Assembly: GCA_002685655.1 (NCBI GenBank)
Contig: NYXM01000055.1
Coordinates: 1-30,894 of the forward strand
DNA: 30,894 nt
Source: Planctomycetaceae bacterium
GTDB lineage: Bacteria; Planctomycetota; Planctomycetia; Pirellulales; Pirellulaceae
Direction of reading: 5' to 3'
Position 1 is the stretch's first letter. Every line of letters starts with the position of its first letter. Below the pieces are notes generated by a model, which was not told the DNA's origin, did no database searches, and saw only the letters and a list, made by a program, of their open reading frames with translations. Below, piece by piece: positions 14,508 to 23,731 of this stretch. Position numbers and translations under genes: made by a program.

Positions 14508-17474
14508 ATGAGACCGTTTTTTCCAACTGCTATTGTTGTTGCGATCACGTTTGTTCATGGAGTCATCTTGTCCACTGCTGCACGCGCGGAGGACAACCTT
14601 GAGGGGCTTTCGGCACAGCCTGGCATCGTCTGCGTGTTGGATCTTCCTGAAGGTGACGCGCAGCGTTTGATCACCGGCGTCAAGTCAAGTGCGGCCACAC
14701 TCTATTTTCAATCGTCCGATCCGCTACAAGTCAACTCGGTGCGTCAAGCGGCCGAACAAGCTGGCCTGCTGGGCACACGAGTATTTGTCGGAAGTGGCTC
14801 ACTTAAGTCAGTCCACCTGGCGGACAATGTAGCCGATGGCGTCGTCGTGGCGGCGTCGGCGGCTGAGCAAGTCACTGACGACGAACTATTGCGTACGCTG
14901 CGTCCCAGGGCCATCGCGCTGGTCGGCGATCGCAAACTTGTCAAACCAGTTCCCGACGGGGTCGACGATTGGAGCCACCCCTATCACGGCCCTGACAACA
15001 ACCCGCAGTCCAACGATCAGCTTGTCCGTGGCGACTTTCGGACGCAGTTTATTGCCACACCGAAATTCAGTCCCATGCCACAACAGACTGTAGCGGCGGG
15101 TGGGCGGATTTACAAAGCCATGGGCCACATCGCCCACAAAGCTAACCAAAACGAGATGCTCAACACGCTGCTGTGCATCAACGCGTACAACGGTACGATC
15201 CTCTGGAAGCGACCAAATCCTCCTGGCTTCATGATCCATCGCAATACGATGGTCGCGACCAGCGACGCCCTGTATATGGGCGATCACGAATCGTGCAAGG
15301 TTATTGACGCCGTGTCGGGCAAAGTGCGCGATGAGATCACCATTGCTGACGACATCACTGACGGCCCCGTCTGGAAGTGGATGGCAATTGACGACGGAGT
15401 CCTCTATGGGTTGGTCGGCAACCTAGAAATTCAAGTCGACACGCAACGATCGAATCGGCGAGGACTCGGCCACTGGCCGTGGGGAATGTGGAAAGGGCAC
15501 GACTACAAGAATCCGGCCATGTCGTTTGGGTTCGGCCGGACGTTTGTCGCCATTGATCTGAAGACAAAAAAACAGTTATGGAACTACCGCGACGAACAGT
15601 TTTTGGATTCACGGGCGGTCTGCATGAAGGACGGCCACATCTACTGCTATAGCCCGGAGAAGTTTCTCTGTTGTATTGATGCCGCCGATGGCACCTTGTT
15701 GTGGAAGAACGACGACAAGGATCTGTTGGACGCCATCGCGCCGAATGAACGAGCCCAACATTATATCACGGGCTACGCGACGACATGCTACATGAAGTGC
15801 AATCAGGAATACCTCTTCTTCGCCGGGCCACAGCGAAAACAGATGGTCGTCGCTTCGGCACTCGACGGCAAACTGGCCTGGACGCATCCAGTCGGCAATC
15901 TTCAGTTGGTACTCCGTGATGACGCGATCTTCGCAGCGGGACAACAAGGCACAACCGGCGTGCGGCTTGACTATGCCAGCGGAAAAATTCTGAATGAATT
16001 TCCTGCCCGGCGTGCCTGTACGCGAGCCACCGGCTGCGCTGACAGCATCTTCTATCGCGCCAGCGGCGGGACCGTCCGCGTGATGACATACACCAACACG
16101 GCGCAGCACATCGCGCCTATGCGGCCTCCGTGTCAGGATGGTGTCATCGTCTCGAATGGCCTGTTGTACTGGGGGCCCTGGATGTGTGGTTGCCAGCTTT
16201 CGTTGCACGGAAACATTGGCTTGGCACCGGTTGGGGCGATGGCCGAGCGTGCAACGCCCGCTCCTCGACGCGTGGTCCACGCTCAGGTTGATCGCTTGCA
16301 ACCGTTAGGGCAAAGACCCGGCGATTGGGTCTCGTATCGTGCCAACAACAGTCGATCAGACGCGATCGATCGGAAGTTGCCTGACGCGGTCAAACTAAAG
16401 TGGAAGGTCGATATCTGCGCGTCTGATCTGCCGACTGCCCCGGTTGCGGCTGGAGGGCTCGTCTTTGTCGCGGACCGCACGGGCGTGGTTCGCGCACTGG
16501 ATATGGACGGCAAGCTGATTTGGAAGCAGTACACCGCCGGTGCCGTGTTTTATCCGCCGGCGGTCGCGGAAGATCGACTGCTTGTCGGTTCCGCGGACGG
16601 CCGTGTCTACGCGTTCGAGGCACGGACGGGACGTCCGTTGTGGACCTACCGCGTTGCCCCCGAAGATCGGCTGATCCCAATTTTTGGCAAGCTGGTATCG
16701 TCGTGGCCCGTGGCGGGAGGCGTGGTCGTCGAAGATGGACGGGTGTACGCGGCAGCTGGGCTCACGCACTACGATGGCACGCACGTCGTTTCCTTGGATG
16801 TCAAAACGGGAAAACTTCTGGCCGAAAACAACACGTCAGGACAACTTGCCGAGCAAGTTAATGATGGCGTCAGTATGCAAGGCAATCTGAAAATCATCGA
16901 TGGCGAACTGCGGTTCCTGGGCGGCGGCGTTTATGAAACGGCGCGATTCGATCTCACGACGCTCAAATGCCTCAACACACCGAAGTCACAAGTTACATCG
17001 CAATTTCGCACCGCGTTTTATCCCTACTATCCCGCCTATGGCAAGTTCGTTTCTTTGGAGTACACCTGTAGCGATGGGAACGTGTTGTCTCACGATGCCA
17101 GCTACGAAGGCAGCATGTTCGGCAACCTGGCGTTACACACACCGTTACCTCCAGGCTCTTTGATCAAGGACGAAGCCCGGGAATTCCTGCGTCGTCGAGG
17201 ACGCAACGCTCAGCAACCAAAGAAATTGTGGGAAGATAAACGCGACCGCCGATTCACCAGCTTCGTTGCCTCGTCAGAGTTCCTTCTGGCGACGGGACAT
17301 CCAGACAAGACCCCAGATCAACCGTTCCTCACAGCGATCAAGGTCACCGACGGCACTGACGCCTGGAGTCACGCGTTGCCCGCAGACGCCGTGAAGGGCG
17401 GCACTGCAGTCGACGCGGATGGGCGTGTATTCGTGGCGTTGGAGAACGGACAGTTATGGTGTTTTGCTAAGTAA
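14508..17474 (+). CDS. Secreted PQQ-type beta-propeller protein with a cysteine cluster
   Basis: 988 aa from the ATG at 14508 (GGAG site 9 bases upstream). The signal peptide ends near AARAED. Repeated blades are visible, e.g. LCINAYNGTILWKR, CCIDAADGTLLWKN, ASALDGKLAWTH, RALDMDGKLIWKQ and AFEARTGRPLWTYR, giving two propeller regions (about 140-580 and 600-985). A DWSHPYHGPDNNPQS segment starts the first. Between them are Cys504, Cys510, Cys542, Cys560 and Cys562 (RACTRATGC, RPPCQDG, WMCGC), placed like metal- or disulfide-forming residues. There is no CxxCH site. Such proteins are abundant in Planctomycetota and are usually named only for the fold; a dehydrogenase activity is not shown. The DoeB-like gene starts 9 bp after the stop, so the two are probably co-transcribed. 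Confidence 0.88.
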   Translation: MRPFFPTAIVVAITFVHGVILSTAARAEDNLEGLSAQPGIVCVLDLPEGDAQRLITGVKSSAATLYFQSSDPLQVNSVRQAAEQAGLLGTRVFVGSGSLKSVHLADNVADGVVVAASAAEQVTDDELLRTLRPRAIALVGDRKLVKPVPDGVDDWSHPYHGPDNNPQSNDQLVRGDFRTQFIATPKFSPMPQQTVAAGGRIYKAMGHIAHKANQNEMLNTLLCINAYNGTILWKRPNPPGFMIHRNTMVATSDALYMGDHESCKVIDAVSGKVRDEITIADDITDGPVWKWMAIDDGVLYGLVGNLEIQVDTQRSNRRGLGHWPWGMWKGHDYKNPAMSFGFGRTFVAIDLKTKKQLWNYRDEQFLDSRAVCMKDGHIYCYSPEKFLCCIDAADGTLLWKNDDKDLLDAIAPNERAQHYITGYATTCYMKCNQEYLFFAGPQRKQMVVASALDGKLAWTHPVGNLQLVLRDDAIFAAGQQGTTGVRLDYASGKILNEFPARRACTRATGCADSIFYRASGGTVRVMTYTNTAQHIAPMRPPCQDGVIVSNGLLYWGPWMCGCQLSLHGNIGLAPVGAMAERATPAPRRVVHAQVDRLQPLGQRPGDWVSYRANNSRSDAIDRKLPDAVKLKWKVDICASDLPTAPVAAGGLVFVADRTGVVRALDMDGKLIWKQYTAGAVFYPPAVAEDRLLVGSADGRVYAFEARTGRPLWTYRVAPEDRLIPIFGKLVSSWPVAGGVVVEDGRVYAAAGLTHYDGTHVVSLDVKTGKLLAENNTSGQLAEQVNDGVSMQGNLKIIDGELRFLGGGVYETARFDLTTLKCLNTPKSQVTSQFRTAFYPYYPAYGKFVSLEYTCSDGNVLSHDASYEGSMFGNLALHTPLPPGSLIKDEAREFLRRRGRNAQQPKKLWEDKRDRRFTSFVASSEFLLATGHPDKTPDQPFLTAIKVTDGTDAWSHALPADAVKGGTAVDADGRVFVALENGQLWCFAK

Positions 17475-17483
17475 GATTGCCCA

Positions 17484-18488
17484 ATGAGCGACACCAGCCT
17501 GATTACGACAGAGATTGATTTCACTCGTGACGGAAAGCAGTTTGGCAACTTGTCCGTGCCACAGTCGACCAATTCCGCCGGTTGGGCAAAGTATTTCTTG
17601 CCGATCTCAGTTATCCGCAACGGCGATGGCCCCACGGCGGTACTCTTCGGTGGGAATCATGGCGACGAATACGAAGGCCCCGTCACACTGATGAATCTCG
17701 CGAGGAAACTCGAACCGAACCAGATTCGAGGCCGCGTAATCATGGTCCCAATGCTGAACCGCCCGGCGGTCGCAGCCGGGACACGGTTGTCGCCGTTTGA
17801 TGGCGTGAACATGAATCGCGCATTCCCGGGCCGTGTCGATGATTCGATCACTGGGATGATCGCGCACTATGTGTCGAGCACGCTATTGCCTTTGGCTGAT
17901 CTGGTCGTCGATATTCACTCGGGTGGCTCGTCTATGCACATGCTACCGTCGGTCAACATGCACCGGCTCGACAACCAAAATCAGATGAACCGTATGCTGT
18001 CGGCGGCGAGAGCTTGGGACGCACCCTACATCTTTCTCTATCGCGATGTGGCCGGGGCAGGCCTCTTGCCGACGTTTGCCGAACAGATGGGGAAAGTCAC
18101 ACTGGGTACCGAAATGGGGAGCAAAGCACAATTCGGTCCCCGCACACTGAATATCACACGGCGCGGTGTCGACAACGTCCTGCACTGGGCAGGCATACTT
18201 GTCGAGAATCCAGCGACGAAGTCGCCTGGCGAGCCGCAGGTTGTAGAAGCAAATGACGAACAAGACTACCTCATGGCTGTCTCCAGCGGAGTGTTCGAAC
18301 CGCTCCTGGAACTTGACGATCATGCGGAAAGCGGCCAGATGGTGGGTCGCATCCACAACATCGAACATCCCGAACGTGCTCCGGAAGGGGTCACGGCGCA
18401 GAGCAGTGGAATCCTGTTCGCCCGCCGCAGCGTACCGTTGACAAGCCAAGGCGAATGCGTGGCGGTTCTGACGCGGCCGGTGGGATAG
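17484..18488 (+). CDS. DoeB/AstE-like zinc deacylase (succinylglutamate desuccinylase/aspartoacylase family)
   Basis: 334 aa. FGGNHGDEYEGP (His59, Glu62) and DIHSGG (His145) are the zinc ligands, NMNRAFPGR (109-117) binds the substrate carboxylate, and Glu210 in LGTEMGS is the expected catalytic glutamate. The wording of the first half resembles N-acetyl-diaminobutyrate deacetylase DoeB of ectoine breakdown more than AstE or aspartoacylase, but none of the other ectoine-catabolism genes is present, so I do not use that symbol. The C-terminal part (about 235-334) is a small beta domain. It lies in the same transcript direction as the propeller gene, 9 bp downstream. The likely role is hydrolysis of an N-acyl amino acid. 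Family is secure, substrate is not. Confidence 0.88.
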   Translation: MSDTSLITTEIDFTRDGKQFGNLSVPQSTNSAGWAKYFLPISVIRNGDGPTAVLFGGNHGDEYEGPVTLMNLARKLEPNQIRGRVIMVPMLNRPAVAAGTRLSPFDGVNMNRAFPGRVDDSITGMIAHYVSSTLLPLADLVVDIHSGGSSMHMLPSVNMHRLDNQNQMNRMLSAARAWDAPYIFLYRDVAGAGLLPTFAEQMGKVTLGTEMGSKAQFGPRTLNITRRGVDNVLHWAGILVENPATKSPGEPQVVEANDEQDYLMAVSSGVFEPLLELDDHAESGQMVGRIHNIEHPERAPEGVTAQSSGILFARRSVPLTSQGECVAVLTRPVG

Positions 18489-18508
18489 CCTGGGTCGGCA
18501 CTGTCGCG

Positions 18509-21505
18509 TTACGGCAACGCGTCGAGGTACTTCAGCAAATCAGCCATCGCTTGTGGATTGACTTCCTTTTCCAATCCTTCTGGCATGAATGAAATGCCGG
18601 TACTTTGCAGCTCTTCAATCTGACCGCGACTGATGGTTGTCTTCGTGCCGTCAGGTCGCCGAATCGTCAGGCTGTTTGCACTTTCCTCCTCGATCATCCC
18701 CGTCGTTACTCGACCGTCGTCCGATTGAATAACATAGGATTGAAACTGTGGTTTCACTTCACGATTGGGATCCAGGATGTTCAACATCACGGCCGGCAGA
18801 CCGCGGTTTCGAATGCCCTTCAGGTCAGCGCCGATCGCCGTGCCAACACCTTCCAGCTGATGGCAGGCGGCACAGACTTTTTTGAACATGGCCTTACCTC
18901 GGTCGGCATCTCCTTCCAGAGAAAGCGACGTCTGATACCGGTCAACAACTTCCTGGCGTTTGGGCAACCCGCTGCCGGAGAAAATCTTGGTGACACGTGC
19001 ACCGATTTGCTTGTCCGGGTGTTTTTTCAGCAGACCGACGCGGGCCGGATCCAGGTCACCACGACCAACTTTGCCGGCCTCAATTTGCTGCAACAACGCC
19101 TCGATCCAAGCGGGACGCGACAAGAGCGCTTCCGCGGCTTGGGCCCGCAATATCGGACTGAAGCTTCTCCACGAACCGAGGACCAACGCCGCAACATCGG
19201 GAGTGTCGTATTCGGCCAGTGATGCCAGGACGGCGGCTTGAACTTCGATCGGCTGCCGCAAATCAAGCAGTTCGGCGAACAACATCCGCACGTCGGCCAG
19301 TGGCGCTAACCGGAGACTGCGAATCGCGGCAACCCGCTGCTCGATTGTCTTCTGTTGGTCATTGGCAATGTCGTGAGACTCGCGCAACAGCTCGCCAAGT
19401 AATTCACCGGCCTTTCCACCGGAAGCGGTCAGAATTCGCTCGCGGGACGCACCTTTTTGTTTCTCGACCAGCGCTTGAACCAACTTTTCGGCCAACGGTT
19501 TTTCGGCAGGCGGCAAGCTGTTGATCATCTTCAACACGACCGCCAATTCATCGGTACGATTGACCGCGCCGATCTGGCGAGCCAATGTCAGCAGAAAATC
19601 GCGGCCGTGCACCATTGACCGAAAACGGAGGTCCCGCCCAACTACATCAAACACTTCACCCGCGCCATCGTGCAACGAACTGAGCACGGCAAGACGCACC
19701 CATGGATCAGCACCGTCCTTCAGCGCGATCTTTGCCAATGCCAGATTCGGTGATGTTCCGCGAAGCGCGCCGAGCGAAAAAGCGGCTTGGTAGCGAACTC
19801 GCAACTCCGAGTCTTCCACCATCGCGGACATCATTGCAGCAATCGCCGGCGATTTGTCTGTGAATTGCTCGCCGAGCTTCAGGGCGTGAACACGAACCAT
19901 GGGATCAGAGTCCGTCAACGTGCCCAAAAGGGTTGCCTCGTCGAGTGCATCAAGCCCGGCTAGCGAATACAGCGCCGTCATCCGCCCGACCGGCAGCGAA
20001 GCGGACGCAACCAGCTTCTTCAACGGCGCAATAGCGGCCCTATCCTGGCGTTGATAAAGCAGCCGCGAAGCAGTGTCACGGTGCCAACCGTTGCGATGGT
20101 CTAGTAAGGCAACCAACTTGGCCGTCGAAGATTCGCCAAGCCGAGGCGTTTGCCGCGATTGGAAGCCGTTGGGTTCGATGCGGTAAATGCGCCCACGGTC
20201 GTTGCCGCTAGTTGGCTCGAGAAACTCTAAAAACTCCGGCGGGAGGAACGCGGCACCTTCGATCAGACCGCGATAGATGTCTAAGACGAACAGTGTCCCA
20301 TCGGGTGCGTTGGCCAATTGAACGGGCCGAGTCCAGATATCGCGTGTTGCGAAAAACTCCCTCCCTTCGTCTGCTCGCCGCGCCACCAATCCAACACCCT
20401 TCGCTTCGAGCGTCGCGCGATAGATCAAGTTGTTCGCCACGTCACCCACCAGCAGGTTGCCGCGAAACGCCTCTGGCCAGGCGTCACCGCGATAGATGGT
20501 AATCCCCGTCGCTCCCGTGAAGAAACCGAACGGCGTTCCACCTTCGTCGGAACCTCGGAACTTGCCCGTCTTACGCAAGCTGGTCCGCAGCTCGCGCCAT
20601 GGTTCGTTGGGACTGATTCGGAACAGTTTGGTGAATTTTCCCTGGGGAGCGATATCGACCGCTGCGGACGGTGCCTGAAGATGGGGATTCCTCGCGAGGT
20701 ACCGATCATCGAGCATCAGCGTTTGAGCGGGCACACTGTTGGAGCAAACGAATTTCTGCCCCCAATCGTCCATACTCATACCATGTTGCCCGCCACCGCT
20801 GGTCAGTTCGAACCGCGACAGATCGCGTGGGTCGAAGATGAGGCCGCGACCGCGCACCGACACTGTTGGGCCGTCTGAATCCGAGCCGATCCGAATGTCG
20901 CCGCCGGAGAGATTCGTCGAAATATGAAACCGATTGTCAAAGCCCCAACGAAATGAGTTTAAATGGGCTTCACCCGCTTTGTCCTTGCCAAAACCAGTGA
21001 AGACGACCTGACGCAGGTCCACGTCACCGTCGCCATCGGTGTCTTTGACGTACAGCAGGTCTGGCGCAGCCCCAATAAACAGCCCGCCATCCCAGCAGGC
21101 AACGGCGGTGGGGTAATCCAGGTTGTCGACATAGATGGTGCTCTTGTCAAAACGGCCATCCGTATTGGTGTCTTCGAGCATTCGGACCGTACCGTGCTCC
21201 TCGAAATCTTCGACCGCATAACCGTTGTACTGCGGTAGTTCGACCACGAACATGCGCCCTTGCTCGTCAAAGTCAACCGCCACGGGATCGCGCACCAACG
21301 GTTCCGCCGCCACAAGCGTCACGTGAAAACCGTCGCGCATCTGGATCTGATCGCGTGATGCTGCGGGCCCTCGAGCTGGAATCGCGGGCAACTTAGCAGC
21401 CAACTCGGCAATCGTCGGCTCCTTGTCCTGGGCGTCGACGGGAAGAACGGAACCGACAACCGCGAGAGCTGCCGACATGACGAACGAGTGACGGAGTAAG
21501 GGCAT
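18509..21505 (-). CDS. PVC-type membrane-bound dehydrogenase-like protein with HEAT repeats and C-terminal CxxCH haem domain
   Basis: 998 aa from the ATG at 21505, chosen because it is followed directly by a signal peptide (MPLLRHSFVMSAALAVVGS...VDAQD); the frame extends to 21586. Residues about 55-420 are a sugar-dehydrogenase-like beta-propeller (QMRDGFHVTLVAAEPLVRDP, DEQGRMFVVE, DGDGDVDLRQ, GFFTGATGITIYRGDAWP), as in the TIGR02604 family. Residues about 450-840 are HEAT-like helical repeats. Residues about 860-998 form the TIGR02603 haem domain: VCAACHQLEG (Cys878, Cys881, His882), DPNREVKPQFQSY and GTKTTISRGQIEEL. The family is typical of Planctomycetota and Verrucomicrobia, often beside carbohydrate-degrading genes. 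Probably periplasmic electron-transfer coupled oxidation; substrate unknown. It is convergent with the DoeB-like gene, with 20 bp between stops. Confidence 0.9.
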   Translation of the reverse strand: MPLLRHSFVMSAALAVVGSVLPVDAQDKEPTIAELAAKLPAIPARGPAASRDQIQMRDGFHVTLVAAEPLVRDPVAVDFDEQGRMFVVELPQYNGYAVEDFEEHGTVRMLEDTNTDGRFDKSTIYVDNLDYPTAVACWDGGLFIGAAPDLLYVKDTDGDGDVDLRQVVFTGFGKDKAGEAHLNSFRWGFDNRFHISTNLSGGDIRIGSDSDGPTVSVRGRGLIFDPRDLSRFELTSGGGQHGMSMDDWGQKFVCSNSVPAQTLMLDDRYLARNPHLQAPSAAVDIAPQGKFTKLFRISPNEPWRELRTSLRKTGKFRGSDEGGTPFGFFTGATGITIYRGDAWPEAFRGNLLVGDVANNLIYRATLEAKGVGLVARRADEGREFFATRDIWTRPVQLANAPDGTLFVLDIYRGLIEGAAFLPPEFLEFLEPTSGNDRGRIYRIEPNGFQSRQTPRLGESSTAKLVALLDHRNGWHRDTASRLLYQRQDRAAIAPLKKLVASASLPVGRMTALYSLAGLDALDEATLLGTLTDSDPMVRVHALKLGEQFTDKSPAIAAMMSAMVEDSELRVRYQAAFSLGALRGTSPNLALAKIALKDGADPWVRLAVLSSLHDGAGEVFDVVGRDLRFRSMVHGRDFLLTLARQIGAVNRTDELAVVLKMINSLPPAEKPLAEKLVQALVEKQKGASRERILTASGGKAGELLGELLRESHDIANDQQKTIEQRVAAIRSLRLAPLADVRMLFAELLDLRQPIEVQAAVLASLAEYDTPDVAALVLGSWRSFSPILRAQAAEALLSRPAWIEALLQQIEAGKVGRGDLDPARVGLLKKHPDKQIGARVTKIFSGSGLPKRQEVVDRYQTSLSLEGDADRGKAMFKKVCAACHQLEGVGTAIGADLKGIRNRGLPAVMLNILDPNREVKPQFQSYVIQSDDGRVTTGMIEEESANSLTIRRPDGTKTTISRGQIEELQSTGISFMPEGLEKEVNPQAMADLLKYLDALP

Positions 21506-21765
21506 AATGTCAACGCGGACTGTGAAGAGGAAGGAAAATGCGAGGCGGGTGGTCCACCACGACCGAACATCTTTGCTGGTGGTCACGCCCGTGATTGGAG
21601 TATAACCGCCAACGCCGTCGGATTCTTGTGTCGATGTCTTGGGGGAGAGGGCCGGGCGGGCACCGAGGCGCAGTTTTGGTCGGGGCCTAGACCAGGTTCT
21701 GATTAGAAGGCCTTTTCGGCGTCGGGGTGTAAGTAACGAAGAATCGACGCCACATGCGGATTTCT

Positions 21766-21799
21766 CATTAGTTATTTGTCAATAGTCATTTGCCATTTA
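21766..21799. repeat. AT-rich imperfect direct repeats (ATTTGTC/ATAGTC units)
   Basis: Short degenerate units (cattagttatttgtc, aatagtcatttgcc) follow one another at the end of the pectate-lyase remnant. They resemble the low-complexity CATTTGTCATTAGTC repeats I recall from intergenic regions of planctomycetes and cyanobacteria. The 290 bp from here to the haem-protein start contain no supported gene. Confidence 0.45.
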
Positions 21800-22209
21800 G
21801 GGTGAGGAACACAGCGTGGCGAGCAACGTCGAACACGTTATACACTTCAAAGTCGCCTTGATTGTGCAGTAGGGATTGCGGATCGCAAGTGGCCCGCCCA
21901 GATCGATTGCCCCGCCGACGGCAAAGACCACGATACGCGCGCCGTCGGCTTCGACCGCCTCACGGAGACTCCCCGGCCCGCGACCGTTCAGATTGGTGAC
22001 GACGTACACTTCTCCTTCGCGACCGCCGCGGCTGAACATGCCGAACCCTCGGCTCCGGGGAACGCCGGTAGCCGTTTGCCACCAGCGGTCTGGTCGCCAG
22101 CGTTGCCGGGCAGATGGAGCAGGACCGTTAAAAGGGCCGCTGCTCCCAAGCTCAGAATGCGATGACCATAGGGCAGACGAATCGTGCCGGGACGCGTCCC
22201 GTTGTTCAT
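21797..22209 (-). pseudogene. Frameshifted, truncated secreted pectate lyase
   Basis: The start is intact: AAAGG ribosome site, ATG at 22209, signal peptide (ILSLGAAALLTVLLHLPGNAGD), then KRLPAFPGAEG, the usual beginning of a mature polysaccharide-lyase family 1 protein. One base is missing at about 22043-22047: the expected GAGGGTTTCGGC reads GAGGGTTCGGC, and the continuation GMFSRGGREGEVYVVTNLNGRGPGSLREAVEADGARIV lies in the next frame (presented as separate pieces in the DNA). The lyase similarity ends at IRNPYCTI, near 21858, so the parallel beta-helix with the catalytic residues is absent. The remnant cannot be an active lyase. In life it would have cleaved polygalacturonate outside the cell. 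Confidence 0.85.
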
Positions 22210-22285
22210 TGGCTTACCTTTGTGATCTTTCAGGAGGCACGGGGTGCTCGGCGGTCTTCACAAGAAGATTTGCCCTCGCGCGCGG

Positions 22286-23278
22286 TCAATGTTTCTGACG
22301 GGCCGACAACTCTTTGTGCCAGCTATCGTACTCTTGCAGAACATCCTGAGCTCCGGCCCAGAGTTTGTATACAACACGGGTGCGAATGATGACCTCCTGG
22401 TCTGGCGTGAGCTCGCGGAGCCAGTAGCGGTAGTCCCATGCGGGGTTCGATCGATCGAACTCCTTGCTGTATCCGCCTCCGGTGGGCGGCATGTACGGCA
22501 GAAGATCGCGCCCCCAGCGACGCTCGATCATGTAGACCAGAACCATGTCATCGAAGCGGCCGAAGAAGAGGGCATAGTTCGGATCGAATCTAACCTCGCT
22601 GAAGCCCTCATGAAAGCCGGCGCCTCCGTGTGGGTACGGCGAATCGTCCACCTTGTTCACGGTCGGCAGCTGATCCATGGTGGCGGGAGCAACGCTCGCC
22701 GCGTGGCCATGCTTCTCGGAGTAGTGGCGGACCCAGGTGCCGTCGGCCCCGAGTAGGTAGATCCCCGGGTCGCCTGGACCATTCATGTAGGAAGTGTTGT
22801 TCCAGGCCCCTGTTTGAGCGCCGGCCGTGAACCTCGCGGTGTGGTCGATGTAGTGGGGTGGCCTGACGATGTACTCCTCACTAATCTTGCTTTGGCCCTC
22901 GCCGACCCAGATGACGGCTCCATTGTCTCCGGCGGGCGCAATGCGAGACTGGCGTCGAATCCCGATCATTCCCGCGTACAGGGGGCAGAAGACATTCGAC
23001 TCGCGTAGCTTGTGGGAGAGGTGGTGGATGCCGGTGTAGCTGGGCCGATCGGTACCTCCGTGGGCGTAGTGATCGCCGATGACGACGCGGATATCACCGA
23101 CCTGGAAACTGTAGGTGTGTTCCGGGTCGAAATTCGCTGGATCGAACTTCGACCAGTCGGAATAGCTCCTCTTCGCCAGCGAGTCGTCCCCACCAGCGCC
23201 TTGAGACGCGGCCTGCTGCCCCTGGGTACTACCCGCCATAAGCAACATGGCCAGAAAAATGAAGCACACCTTGAGCAT
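22286..23278 (-). CDS. Secreted protein of unknown function
   Basis: 330 aa from the ATG at 23278, which has a strong GGAGG site 7 bases upstream; this start gives a clean signal peptide (MLKVCFIFLAMLLMAGSTQGQ). The mature part contains DWSKFDPANFDPEHTYSFQVGDIRV, a histidine-rich GDHYAHG...GIHHLSHKL stretch, YIVRPPHYIDH, DDSPYPHGGAGFHEGF, YALFFGRFDDMVLVYMIER and a C-terminal TPDQEVIIRTRVVYKLWAG. The mix of beta-strand-like segments and aromatic/His pairs suggests a carbohydrate- or ligand-binding beta-sandwich, but I recognise no named family or catalytic motif. It lies between the pectate-lyase remnant and a LamG fragment, with its own promoter space on both sides. Confidence 0.75.
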   Translation of the reverse strand: MLKVCFIFLAMLLMAGSTQGQQAASQGAGGDDSLAKRSYSDWSKFDPANFDPEHTYSFQVGDIRVVIGDHYAHGGTDRPSYTGIHHLSHKLRESNVFCPLYAGMIGIRRQSRIAPAGDNGAVIWVGEGQSKISEEYIVRPPHYIDHTARFTAGAQTGAWNNTSYMNGPGDPGIYLLGADGTWVRHYSEKHGHAASVAPATMDQLPTVNKVDDSPYPHGGAGFHEGFSEVRFDPNYALFFGRFDDMVLVYMIERRWGRDLLPYMPPTGGGYSKEFDRSNPAWDYRYWLRELTPDQEVIIRTRVVYKLWAGAQDVLQEYDSWHKELSARQKH

Positions 23279-23511
23279 TGCAGTGCCTCCGATGATTCGC
23301 AACTCGTGGGATCGGATACATCCCCGCCATCGAGACGCGTTCGACAAGCCTGGCAGTCCGTCGAAAAACGCCGACCGCGTGTTCCGGTATTCATGGGCAT
23401 GTGCAGATCTTCACGAAAGAGACCTGCTGGAACCGTTCAAGGTCGGAACGATATGTCACGGAACCTCGATCATAGCAACGCCGTCTAGGCGGTCAAGCTT
23501 CTCAACGAAGC

Positions 23512-23628
23512 TGGGGCCAAGAAATTAGATACGCTGCATATCGTACCGAATCCGTGTTCGACCCATACGACCTCGGTCGGTGGATGCATGTGGCGGTCGT
23601 TTATGATGGCGTGTCATCGGACAAATAG
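23512..23628 (+). pseudogene. LamG-domain fragment
   Basis: In one frame ending at the TAG at 23626-23628 the DNA encodes ESVFDPYDLGRWMHVAVVYDG followed by VSSDK. The W.HVAVVYDG core is the hallmark of LamG/concanavalin-like domains, but the frame is closed by stops on both sides after about 50 codons and has no start, signal peptide or second half. I read it as the relic of a larger LamG protein. The rest of the 23279-23731 gap holds only the promoter side of the two flanking genes. Confidence 0.5.
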
Positions 23629-23731
23629 TATTCTCGATCGATTCGAGCATCGTTTCGACTAGAATGAGCGGGTAAACACGCGATCTCCCCGGCAAGAGGA
23701 AATCAAATTGCCAATCAGTAGGACTTCTTCT

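Noticed and set aside
15609..16301. 230-aa minus-strand frame opposite the large propeller gene
   Set aside because: No ribosome site or family features; the plus-strand frame carries clear propeller blades over the same bases.
17484..18488. Ectoine-degradation locus (DoeB)
   Set aside because: Only the deacylase resembles that pathway; DoeA, DoeC, DoeD and the transport genes are not in the window.
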